Part shown: positions 48,530 to 60,239 of the stretch, in pieces
Layout of the letters: each line of letters begins with the position of its first letter
How positions within the stretch are numbered: position 1 is the stretch's first letter
Origin: Lumnitzera littorea
Taxonomy: Eukaryota > Streptophyta > Magnoliopsida > Myrtales > Combretaceae
Direction: 5' to 3'
DNA length: 64,000 bases
Assembly: GCA_024138015.1 (NCBI GenBank)
Contig: JAMXBB010000010.1
Location: 52,886,320 to 52,950,319, forward strand
Made by a program: the position numbers and the translations under genes
Notes under the pieces: generated by a model
Told to the model about the DNA's origin: nothing
The model's database searches: none
The model's input: the letters and a program-made list of their open reading frames with translations, nothing else

Positions 48530-49720
48530 AAACTCTCAAGTATTAGGGTGATCAATTATTTCATTCAATCATACAATACAAGCCAGAAATAGTAAATCAA
48601 ATCACATCATCAACTCCAAAACAAATACAAGCGTACAATTGACTATTTAACAAACACAATAAGTACAATTTTAAGCCTCCAAATACTACAAATTAGTACT
48701 TTGAAATATAACAATGTATTAATCCCAACTTACCTAAACTCCTCGCTTGCTCACTCGAGGTGCAACTCGTACTAGACATTGCCAAAAATCCCCATAATAC
48801 AAGTATTGGTTTTGATTTTCCATAACTACCATAGATATGTTTTGTTATGTAATTTAGATTATAAGTGTCTTTGGTTTTTTATCTTCTTACATTTAGTAAT
48901 TTAGGTTTAAGTCTTTTAGAATTACTTCCCTCGTTCAACTAGGTTTTGAATTTGTTTCTCATTTCGATTAAGGTTTTAGCTTCTGAATTAGATTCTGATT
49001 TAGGAATAATCTTTATTTAATGCATTTGCTTATACATAGGTATATGTACATATAAGCTTTAAATCATAGGTTTTAAGTTTGGGATTATAATTTTACGCAT
49101 TTATCTAAATTCTATATATCTTATAACCGAATTAGTTCTAAATTAATTTCTAATTCAATTTCTGAATCAATTTCTAAATTCAATTTTGTTTTAACTTCCA
49201 ATTATTATTTTTTTATTTATAAACCCTAGGAATTCTTCTCAAACTAAAATGCGAGATTCATTTAACTATACTAAGTATCCTAAATTTACATTTTAACTCC
49301 TAATCAATATTTCGATCAGTATGGTACATTACGTTTGTAATTTAGCCATCAAATCAGCTCCTAATGTAAGAAACTTTTATATTTTTCATATAAACACATA
49401 AATTTAAGTCTTTGACCAAATTTTATATATATTCCTATTATTATTACAATATTAATTTTAATATAATATTTTCCCACTTAGTAATTTCTTATACCTACAT
49501 ATTATACATTATCACTCAATATGTCCATAATATACTCATCTAATATTTCTATCACTTAAAATATCATCTCCTAACTTCTCAAAATATCTAAATTCATCCA
49601 AAATCTGATTTTACATCTAATTATCTTAAATTACAAAATTAACTTAAAATTTATCATTTTTACCTTTTACATATTTATTGCATAATACCCTAATAATTGC
49701 ATCTAACACTTTAATAACTT
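48530..49720 (-). repeat. Old inverted LTR copy, downstream part
   Basis: The reverse complement of 48776-48530 matches the interior of the solo LTR at about 52035-52290 (GTAAGTTGGGATTAATAC and GGAGGCTTAA shared). The part from 49720 to 48780 is only loosely similar. Together with 53306-54586 it is read as one LTR split by a MITE. Confidence 0.55.
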
Positions 49721-49906
49721 ATTCACTTTATTGAATGGAATGAGAGGAGAATGTAATTGAAATTCTTAAGGAATATAATAAGGGTGTAATACCTATTACT
49801 TTGTTTAGTTAGATTATTAAATAACTTAAGAATAGATACGTAATAAAACTTTAATGACTAAATTACCTTTAATTCATTTTCTTTCTCAAGTAATTATAAA
49901 GTAATA

Positions 49907-50167
49907 GGTGGTGATGGTGGAAATTGACTGCAAAGGTGGTGGTAATGGTTGACGGTAGTGGTAATGTTGGGGGTTAATAATGGTAGCGATAGCGATAGCT
50001 AAGGTAGCAACTTTAAGGGGTAGGTAGAGGTAGTTGCGGCAATGGTGATGACAATAGTGGTAATGATGATAGCGGTGGTCAGAGGTGGTGGTGGTAGGTA
50101 GTGATGGTGACAATGGTTGTGGTGATAGTGGCAGTAGTAGTGGTGGTGATGGGTAATGGTGGTGAGA
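49907..50167. repeat. GGT/GAT-rich minisatellite, left arm
   Basis: Degenerate repeats of GGTGGTGATGGTG and TAATGGT type. It resumes after the solo LTR at 53032-53105. Any reading frame through it (His/Pro-rich on the minus strand) is a by-product of the repeat. Confidence 0.85.
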
Positions 50168-50172
50168 GCAGT

Positions 50173-53026
50173 TGTAAGCCCCAAAGTTAGGCCAAGTAAC
50201 CATAGGATTGAGCTTAGAACCCAAGGTTTAGGACGATCGGCTAAAGGATCCGATCACACCCAAATTATAAACTATTGAGAGAAATATTAGTAAAAATGAC
50301 CCCGTAAACTTAAATTTAAGAAAATAAGTAGTAAAATAGGAGACTATAAAATTTTCAAATTTTAAGCATAATAATGACTAATTACAGAAAAGGCGAAAAG
50401 TGTAATTTAATAACTAATAAATTATTAGAGATAGATTATATGTATACTAAAAATTTTAGAATAACCAAAATAATAATTAGGAATGTTCACGTATACCCTA
50501 CATATATTTACGTGTAGATAAAAATACGTGAAATTACCTAAATTGGCCAAAAACTAAGCAAATAATTAAAGAAAATTATAAAATAATTATGGAAAAATCA
50601 GAAGAAGATAAGATGCATCAATATCAGGTCGTGGCATGTCAAGATGAGCAAAAGAAAAATTAACCAATAAAATTTGGACAACATAAAAGCAAAAAATCAA
50701 GGAAAATGAGCAAAGTCTTATCAAATTAATGCATATTAATTATAGCAAATGTCTATAAATAGGGGAAAAATTTTCAAAAGTCATTTGGTTAGTTTAGCAT
50801 CTGAGAAAAATAAGAACACTGAAAAAATCGAGAGAAAATTCAGAAAATAAAAAAAGAAAAGAAAACTGTGCAGATTGAGCAAATGAATCAAACCCACCAC
50901 TCACCACCACCTGGGACCGAGCCACCACCACCACCCCACTCCAGACCCACCGTCTGGGCCGGCCGACAAGCTTGGACCGGGCTTGGACAGCCAGAAAGCA
51001 TCGAACCGGGTGAGTCCCATAATTGTCCCGATTTTGTATAATTTAGTAAAATTAGTTATTTTACCCAAAAAATTATGAAACTTGTTATTCTGAGGTTTTA
51101 TTGTATGTAGATTTATGGAAAAATATTGATTTAGTTTAATTATGTCTGAAAATATAGGATCCTTAACAAATTGTTCAAAACCGAGCATGATTAAACCGGA
51201 AAATAAATGGGCTTAGGAGTGTAGTTTGGAACTCAAAATTTTTCTGTAGGATGCTCATATGATGTTGAACAGTGCTATGAAGCCATTTTTTTAACATTAA
51301 CTTTCGGAATTTTTAAGTTAATTTTTAACCCTAAAATGATGGAAAAATGGGGTAATTTGGAGTTAATTAGGTGATTAGGATAGTAATTACTGATTTAGAT
51401 AGTAATTATATGTTTAGGGATGTTAATCTCTGATGTGAAAACCTAATCTTAGTTTATGGAGTATTAAGTGTAAGTAATGAAGGAGTTATGTGGTAAATGT
51501 AAAAAAATTAGGAATATATAGAATTGAAAATTAATAAATATGGAAAAATTAGGGTTATTTAGATAATATTAGAGTAAAAATCAGAATAATATTAAATCTG
51601 AATTAAGATTGAATTTTAGGTAATTATATAAAAAAAATAAGATTTTCTCACATCGGGGATAAATCTGATACCCTAATTAGGACTAGCGTGTACCGAATAG
51701 CTTAGAATACTAAATTAAGACCCAATAGGATATTTGGATACTCAAGCTTAATGTGATTAATTTCACATTAGGATTCGAGCATGTTTAGGATTTAAAAATC
51801 GAACTAAAACCTAATTAAGAAATTGATGCGGAAACTGAAACCGAACCCGAACCTAAACCCAAACCTAGAATAATTATAAAAGACTTAAGACCTAGATAAT
51901 TAGGTATATTAAACCCTAAACAACACATAACAATAAGCGTTACAGGATAAAACAAACTTATAATAGTTATATGAAAAGCTGAAACCACATTTGTGTTATA
52001 GGGATGATCGGCGATGGCCTAAGCAAATCGGACCTTGAGTGAGTGAGCGAGGAGTTGAGGTAAGTTGGGATTAATACGATGTTGTATTTTGGAGGCTTAA
52101 GATTATGCTTGGTTGTGCTTGTTAGATAGTTGAATGTGTGTATGTGCTTGATTATGGGTGATGCTATGATTCTGTTTGTTGTTCTGGCATATACTGTATG
52201 ATTTATATGAAAGGACTGATTACCCTAAACTGGACATAATCAAATATCCGATCAGTAATCATAATCGGACATGCATGGCAACCCGTTAGGAGAATTTAGG
52301 ACTCTCCGGCCAAATACCGACTCTTTCGGAAGGGATAACGCAGGATTGCAAAATGGTCCCTTCTTCATTCTCAGTTGAATTAAGTGACAGGAGAGGAGGT
52401 CGCGATGGGGGTGAAGACAGTGGTTCGAAGGTAGTCACGGGAGAAGTAAGGTCTCCATTACACAAGCCTGGGTTTGGTCCTGAGCTGTTGCATTAACAGC
52501 AACTCCTTAACCCGGATTAGAGCAGGCGCAATTTCTCTAATCTCACGACGGGCCGGATAACGTCGTGCGATGGCATTTGCTTGCACATGCATTGCACCTA
52601 ATAAATGATTGAAAACCTTGTTGTGTGTATGGTATAGTTTTAAGTCCTCCGTCTTAACTTATTGAGCTGTGGTTGCTCACATCCCTATAGACGTCCTGCA
52701 GGTGCTGGCTAAGAAGCGGCAACAACTTCTTTGAAGTTAGCAACTGCTGGATCCTGGGGAGTGAAAAAAAACATTGAAGAATCAACACATATTTTACTTT
52801 TCATTTCTAATTAATGTAATAACTGAATTATAGTGATTATATATAACTTTTCTCACTTTCTTAGGTAAATGATTTGTTTAAATTACAAATTGTCTACTTC
52901 AAAGCGGGTTAGTCGTGGACACCTTGTGTAGATCAGGTCTAAGATAGCGGTTGTAAGGCCAACTTCTATCTTAAGATGGTTTACACGGCGGGGGCTGTTA
53001 CGACTCTGCCGTTTCGGGGCGTGACA
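50173..53026 (+). mobile_element. Solo LTR, 2,854 bp
   Basis: It starts TGTAAGCCCC and ends GGGGCGTGACA, with GCAGT on both sides (50168-50172 and 53027-53031). A TATAAATA box is at 50754-50761, followed by a short leader. No primer site, gag or pol follows, and the flanks are the two arms of one minisatellite, so this is an LTR left by recombination between LTRs. It looks younger than the inverted copy around it because its ends and target duplication are intact. Confidence 0.85.
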
Positions 53027-53305
53027 GCAGTGTGATAGTAATGATGGTGATGGTAATAGTAGTAGTCGGTAATGACAATGGCGATTGCGAGGTGGTGGTC
53101 ATTGTTAATTAATATGAGGTTATTTTTGAAAAAAAAATGTAAAATTAATATGAATTGTGATTCTTTAGTTGAATTAAAGAATCCTTATTACTTGATTTCA
53201 TGTAATAGGGATTCCTAAGGAATTGTGATTTGAAAACAAAAAACTAAACGAATGCTATAATAAGGAATAAGGGAGGAATAGAATTCCAATTCCCCTTAAG
53301 TGAAC

Positions 53306-54586
53306 GAGGCATAAATGTTACAAATAGCATACTTTATCAGATTTCAATATCCTAAAACATATAATTATGTACTAAATTAGTAATTAACCATTTAGTTACT
53401 TAATTAATCATAAATTATCCATTTTATGCATCATTTTAAGATTTAAAAATTATCTAAAAATTTCAAAAATTAATTTCTAAAAAAGAGCTTCATAGCATTG
53501 TTATATAATCCCTAAGTAGTCTACACAAAAATTTTGAGTCTAAAATTACACTCCTAAGCTTATTTATTTTCAAACCGAACAAAGCTTAGGTTTACATGAT
53601 TTTTTAAGGATAGTATATTTCTAGACACAAAATTATCAAAATAAATTTTTTTTTCTAAATCTACATACTTAAAAACCTTAGAATAACAAATCTCATAATT
53701 TTCTAAAACTGTTTAGTATTTTTAACAAAATATGAAAAATTGAAAAGAAAATTAAACTCACCAGAACTAGTGGCTCTAAGCATCGTCGGCCACCGTAGCC
53801 TTTTTGGCTAGTTTGGGCACTGCTACCACCGTGTAGTGATGGTGGCCGTCCACTCCTAGGTAATCTTCAGGTTGGAAATCTCTTTTAAAGCTCTAATTGC
53901 ATAGATTTTTGTAATTTTTTGTACATAAACCCTAACCTTAATTATTTCAGTTCTCTCCAATTTTTTTGCTTTCCAAACAGACTAAATGAGCTTCTGAAAT
54001 TTTTGGGGTATTTATAGTGCTGTATAGATATTTTTCTCATTAATTTTAAAATGACATTGGCCTTATCTTATCCCTTTTTCCACTTTCTATTTATTTTATT
54101 TCAATTAGTTGATTTTGTTTCTTCAATTCTATATTGTCATGACCCATTTTTGGACATTTCCATATTTTTCTTTATTTATTCATGCATTTTATTTAATTAT
54201 TTAATATTATTTGAGCCTATTTTGCATATTTTAAGTAATTACGTATATTTTTACCTACATGTAAATATATATATGATATAAATAAATACTCCTAAATATT
54301 ATTTAAATTATTTTATGATTTTTAATGTGCATATAATTTATCTCTAACGACTCGTTAGTCATCAGAATTTAATTTATACATTTATGATAAATAACGGGTA
54401 ATTTACTTAAAATTTGATATTTACTATTTTATAATTTTATTACTTATTTTCTTAAATTTAAACTTACGGGATCATTTTTTCTAATAATCTTAACTTCATC
54501 GTAAAATTTGAGCTAAATCGAATAATTTGCTTGATTGTCTTAAATTTTACGAACCAAATCACGAGTAGCTGACTATGGGTTTTACA
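53306..54586 (-). repeat. Old inverted LTR copy, upstream part
   Basis: Reading from 54586 on the minus strand (TGTAAAACCC) it follows the first 1.3 kb of the solo LTR: TTTAAATTTAAGAAAATAAG, a TATAAATA box at about 54016-54009, and CTTAGGAGTGTA at about 53555. The match runs up to the MITE edge at 53305. Confidence 0.8.
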
Positions 54587-54591
54587 GTTGC

Positions 54592-57500
54592 GACCTTTTA
54601 AAAAGAAATCATAAAATGTCAACCTTCGGATATTCCCATACCTAACCAGGGTCGATTGAATTCTTATTCAAAGAGTTATGATTCTCCTCTTTGTTTCCGC
54701 CTTCTTTGTCTCCTTATGTTCGTAAGTACTAACAAAGGTGAACTACCAGTCCTATTAGGTAATTTTGTAGGAAAGAACACATAGGTCAAACTACTATATC
54801 ATTTATGCACAATGTCATCTTGCAAGCATATGTCGTAAATGCAGTAAGCATGTATCTTCAAACATGCTAACCTAGAAACTTCTTCAAAAGGATTCGACTA
54901 AATTAATAGTGCACTCTGCAAAACAGTAAATTACTCAACGATTACAACAAAAATAAAAAGGTGCTTTCAAGCAAAATAGTAAAAGGTAGAACGACACCAT
55001 GCAACAACAATGTCAACTATGTCATGTTTTCGGGAAGCTATACTAAAAAATTCCTGAACCATGGCAATTGACTATCTATTTTGCTTTATCAACCTGCTAA
55101 TTAAGAAGATGTATGTTTTCGGTATCTAATTTCAATCATTATGCAAATATTGCTAAAAACTAGTACTTTTATTTAACATTAATATGCACAAATCACGGAG
55201 AGGAATTTTGACTAGCATGGAACATAATTTACCCACATTTGCAGCACCCTTCATTCAACCCTATAAATTTCAACTTAGAGAAATTGTAGACGCTCTTAAG
55301 ATCATGACTTTCTTAATAGATCTCATTTAGAGAAAAATGTTCAAAGCGACAAGGTGCTTAAAGAAACAATTAGAGTAGGTCATTCTGCCATGTATAAGGA
55401 AAAATAAGGCAATGAGTTTTGGAAGCACATAAGATTGCTGTGGCATGATACATGCTACTGCTTGAAAATATACATACACTTATTGTTTTTAATGAATTAT
55501 ACATAAGTAATTGAAATACCATACAGATGTGCACACCCACCAACTTACGTTTAATAGAGAGAGAGAAATTTGCTTTATAGACAAGGCATTACCTCATTTA
55601 TCCCATATTTATGATAAATGTGCACAACCACCAATGTAAAGATCACATGGCATGTCTAATGCCAAACGAGGTTAGGTTAGCCCTGATTTTTTTATTTGGA
55701 CATTCAGTATAGTTAATTCTAAAGTGTGGCTAACAAAAAAATGTAGTAAAAAACATGTTGTGGTTTTATAGCTTAGATTAGGCACAAACATATAGTTTAA
55801 AACACTAGATTTCTTCAAAATTAGTTCGGTTGTATCCTTATCGGAGCTAAGTTTTTAATAAGATAAAGCAACAAATGGATAAGAAAGATGCAGGTAACGT
55901 TGAAGTTTATATTGCTTTACCAAGAAGATTAATCAAATTCTACTCACAAAAGAATTAGCTATCAACTCCTAAAGCCTTACTCCCATTATAATGGAAATGA
56001 GTAACATAAGAATGTCTTTATATGATGTTTAGGTAAATAAGCGCTAGTTATTCAACATTTAAGAAGTACTCTTCCAGAAAGAAAAAAAAAAAAAAAAAGG
56101 CACCAAATTATAGTAGCCATATATACTTAATTAGATCACTCGAGTATAAAGCTAGATATGGCAGCTCATGGGCCCATAAATTAACCCAAAAACTCATCAA
56201 AGAAGAAGCTTTTTCGAAATATATCAATGATTATTTTGTTTTTGAATCAAGACTTTCGGCTTGTCGATTATTGTTCTTGCTGTTTTACTTTAGTAGATAA
56301 AGCTTGATGATAACTTACCCTATAAATTTTTTAAATACCAAAAAGTAAAAACCGTCACCATCATCTAAGTATTTTTCCCTGTTGTGTGTCACTCTTCATC
56401 GAAGCAGTCTAACCATCTAAAGATTCATGGCTCACGGAAGACTACGCTTTTATCTGAGTTGCATTACACTGAAATTCCTTAAGCTAACTCGCACGTTACA
56501 AGGTTCTAAGCAGTAGGATCTATAAACAATTGGTATATTCTCAACGAGTTCCAAAAATAGTAGTGTCATATTTCCATAAGAAAATATCACATATTGGTAG
56601 AAGTTCATACAAAAAGAAAACTTCTTTAATAGAATGCTTGAAAATATTAAGGTTGCTGCCTCATAAAAAATGACCGCCATATTCGAAGCGACCAAAGACA
56701 CAACTAGCACCAAGAATATATGAATGCTTTAACATTGTTAAAGAAACACCATTAGGAGCTTTAGTGAATGTTACAATAAAAATCACTCTACCTTCTAACT
56801 AGTAAATAAATCAATAAGCTTTAGTGATGAAAACGTAATTCACTGGTCTTTAAATTGAAAAAATTCATTTAATTTAGGGGGCATTTCATCAAATGGTTAC
56901 CGTGCATTTCCATATTAGCTAAAATATCCATCCCAATTGTTCTCAATGTAGTTGAAAAATTAATTCTAAGAAACCCCTATATCACTACATCAACCAAAAT
57001 GCGTCAGACTTAAACTTATATCAATGCAAAAAGAAGCATTTGTCTATATGAAATTCCCTGGTCTCTTAAAATCAAACACTTCAACCCCTCGTAAGCTTTG
57101 TACTCAGTCCAATTATGCCAACCCAAGAATAAAACAAATACGAAATTAAACAAGGAAACAAAGATAAACCAAAGTAAAACCCTTAGTTGAAAATGTGGCT
57201 AGGATAACAATCAAGACATGTCCCTTACATAGTTAGAGGTTAGTAGTGTTTGATTAGGGGCTAAGGCTTGTTTTATTTTAAAGATATTGGGAAAAAGGAT
57301 TAAGGGTGAAGTACAAAGGGAAATGCAAAATAAAGTAGGGAATGGAGGGAGTTTTTTCTCATGTCCTGCCTCCCTTTTTAATTTAGTGAAAGATAATTCA
57401 TCACGTCTTAAGATCTTAGCAGTTATGGATTGAGCTTCGCACAATCAGTAAGCCTAAGAATAATTTGAGGGGATATGAAGGTATTGTCTGGTGTAGTCAC

Positions 57501-58422
57501 TCTAATACTTTAAATTAATAAGATGTTTTGGAGAGTATGAGTGCTTAGGAACGATAAGTAGGCTTAGGTGTGCAAAATATCAAGTGGTTTACTGCTAGAT
57601 GATGATCTTATATTTATAGAGGAGTAACGCTGGTAATTAGAGAATAGGTAGTGGTCAGAGTCACTTCTGCAAGTATTGGAGAGTGAGTTTATGGTGTTCG
57701 ACGTGTCTCGAATATGCTAGAAGCGTTTGTTGACTTGGTTTATTAGCTTTATCCAGTGTCTTTTAGACATTAAAGTCCTCCTTTAGTTGTTCAGGGTGTG
57801 CTTTGGGCTTAGGGCTAGAGTAGCTGACCCTAAGCTACAAGCTACATCAGATCGGGACTAGTTTGAGAAGCTTATGTATAAAGAACTCTATCACCACTAT
57901 ACTATGGCAATAAGTGGGTAAATGACATTGTGAAAGAACATCTTAAGCCTATAATATTTTACCTGTTGACATAAATCATGTTACAACGAGGCTAGTTTAT
58001 TATAATGAGAGACTAAACTGAGAAATGAGATTTCAAATGATTTTATGCATTGGACATTGTAAACGAAGCAACAAGACATAACTGCTACTAGCTTATCACA
58101 TAACATATAGTAACAAGGTATTGTTCTATACTGATATACATGGCATCCAAACTGAGCACTCAACATGGAATGAACAGGGAATAAGACATCAAACTACATC
58201 GTTAAGTATCAATTGACAAGCGACTCAATCAAGAAAATAACACTTAAATCAACCAGCTATTGTTGGGACGTTCACAGAAAATTTCCTTCCATTACTTAAA
58301 ATTAATAAGTTTAGAGAAAAATTTGTAAAATATTTCAATAGCACCAATAACCTACACTTTAAGAAAATAGAAAAACAAGTTAGCATTTATACTTATCCTA
58401 GAAAGATGAAGATCATTAATGG
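54592..58422. other. AT-rich region, no gene recognised
   Basis: No reading frame of known family on either strand. A poly(A)18 run is at 56081-56098. A stretch at 57590-57860 has a TATTTATAGAGGAG word also seen near 41738, possibly shared transposon debris. Confidence 0.45.
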
Positions 58423-58709
58423 GTTGTTCACTTGGGGGAATGCAAATTCCATTCCCCTCCTATTCATGATAAGGGCCTTATTACCATGTTTGCTTGCCTT
58501 TCAGTGCTTCGTAATAGGTATTCATGGAATCCCTATTGTTGGAAAATATGTAATACAGATTCTTATGGGCTATTCACTTGGGGGGAATGCAAATTCCATT
58601 CCCTTACTATTCATGATAAGGGCCCTATTATCATGTTTGCTTTCCTTTTAATGCTTCGTAATAGGTGATCATGGAATCCCTATTGTTGGAAAATATGTAA
58701 TATAGATTC
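58423..58709. repeat. Tandem duplication of the MITE left end, about 145-bp unit
   Basis: TTCACTTGGGGG..AATGCAAATTCC through GGAAAATATGTAATA occurs twice with few differences. Confidence 0.9.
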
Positions 58710-59571
58710 TTAACCTCTCCCTATGAATCCCAACTCCAGACTTTTCCTTTCAATATTTTTTCGAAAATACCTCCACCCAAATTTGATAATTACGCCACTT
58801 TACCCGTTTAATAAAACATAATCCACATCTAATAGAAATTGAATTTGTCCTCCAGGAACCTTAATCGCCCCCATTGAGACCCTCCCTCCATCTCCTCCTC
58901 GTTGCAGACCAAAATCACCTTTCTACTCATATCTCCAATTGATGTGTAGCTTTCACGTGCTCGAAGACTTACGACTGAAGGTTGTCTGCTTCTGTCTTAA
59001 CCCAGTCCCTATTGAATGTTGTAGAAGAATCCGTGTCGTAATGTAGATCTAAGCTAAGAGCATCTACATTATAATGTACGATTTCAAACAAGTTTTCAAA
59101 GGTAACATTTGTAGGCTAATATAAATCATGTTATACTTTTTTTGTGCAAATTTTTTGACGTTGTTTGCTTACCAGAGAAAGGATATGATATTTAGATTTC
59201 TCAATAGATGACATTATGCAAACGCGTAGCCACTAATGCTTCTCGCCAAAGATAGGTCGTCGATATGTTCTTCAAGGGTTGGGCTTTCGAATTTCAAAAT
59301 TTGGGGCTAAGGGTTTCGAAATAAATTTTTTGGGGCTAAACATCATATGTAATGTTCTATCTTTTTTTTTTCACATTTAATTAATGAGGGACATTTTAGA
59401 CATTTCATGAATTATTCCCCATTAAGTTTTCGTAAGTGAGCAATGTATTTACAATGACGTTATATGTTAGTAAACATTGTAATATCCATTTCTACCTTAT
59501 TACACCTTCATTCCATTACGTAATAATTGCGATTTCATTCCCTCTCTATTCCATTCAGCCAAGTGAACAAC
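58423..59571. mobile_element. hAT-like MITE with duplicated left end
   Basis: GTTGTTCACTTGG (58423-58435) is the exact reverse complement of CCAAGTGAACAAC (59559-59571). The left 145 bp is duplicated in tandem (58423-58565 and 58566-58709), so the left terminus occurs twice. The interior is non-coding. Same family as 49721-53305. Confidence 0.8.
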
Positions 59572-60239
59572 TTGTAAATCTGCCAAAACCCTCAAATATT
59601 TACCAAAAAGAAAATGTTGTCTTTTGTCATGAAATAATAAGTAATAGTCCACAATGCAGTGAAATTGACAATTTTACCATAATATTAATTTCTTGCCTTG
59701 CCCAATGTTGAGATATATTTTTATATACCATAGAAATAAAAGATAAACCTAGAACAATTGTGTGCTTGAAAAATCTCTAATTAATTTAGGTTTTAGATGA
59801 TAAATCTAGGTTTTAGAGGATACTCAACCACATATCAAACAAAGAGAATCTAAATTTTTTTACATAAATCAAAACAACCATTCTGCCCAAATAACAAGAT
59901 AGTTTTGTCAAATCTTATCTTGAAAGATCCACTCTTTTTACATTGATTTGTGATTATTAAAGAAAACCTATACAAGTTCCAAAACGCCTTCAATTTCACT
60001 AAAAAGACAATAACACACTTAATAGATCAAGCAAGAACCAATACATATATCAACACGTACTTACCTTTTTACCCATACGACGTATACCTCCACATTCTCA
60101 AATAATGATGACTTAGTAGATTCAATGAGGCTTAAAAGACCAAGTAGCTAATTTACATGTTTGTTTCTAATAATTTACTCTAACAATTCACAATTGTACT
60201 TGATTAGGGAAGAAAACCCCTTGAGAATTGTAATGATGA
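59572..60239. other. Region between MITE and COG3 pseudogene
   Basis: AT-rich; it may hold further decayed COG3 sequence, but nothing could be aligned with confidence. Confidence 0.4.

Larger units (their letters stand above)
49721..53305. mobile_element. hAT-like MITE, split by a solo LTR
   Basis: Left end ATTCACTTTATTGAATGG and right end (reverse strand) GTTCACTTAAGGGG share the TTCACTT terminus. The left arm matches the reverse strand of the MITE at 58423-59571 (GAATGGAATGAGAGG and GGTGTAATA). It contains a GGT/GAT minisatellite. Excluding the inserted LTR it is about 730 bp. The target duplication was not resolved. Confidence 0.65.

Noticed and set aside
49886..50224. His/Pro-rich open frame on the minus strand
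   Set aside because: It is a by-product of the GGT/GAT minisatellite and crosses into the solo LTR.
54051..54281. Hydrophobic 76-codon open frame on the plus strand
   Set aside because: It lies in the antisense of an old LTR copy, is AT-rich and T-biased, and matches no family.
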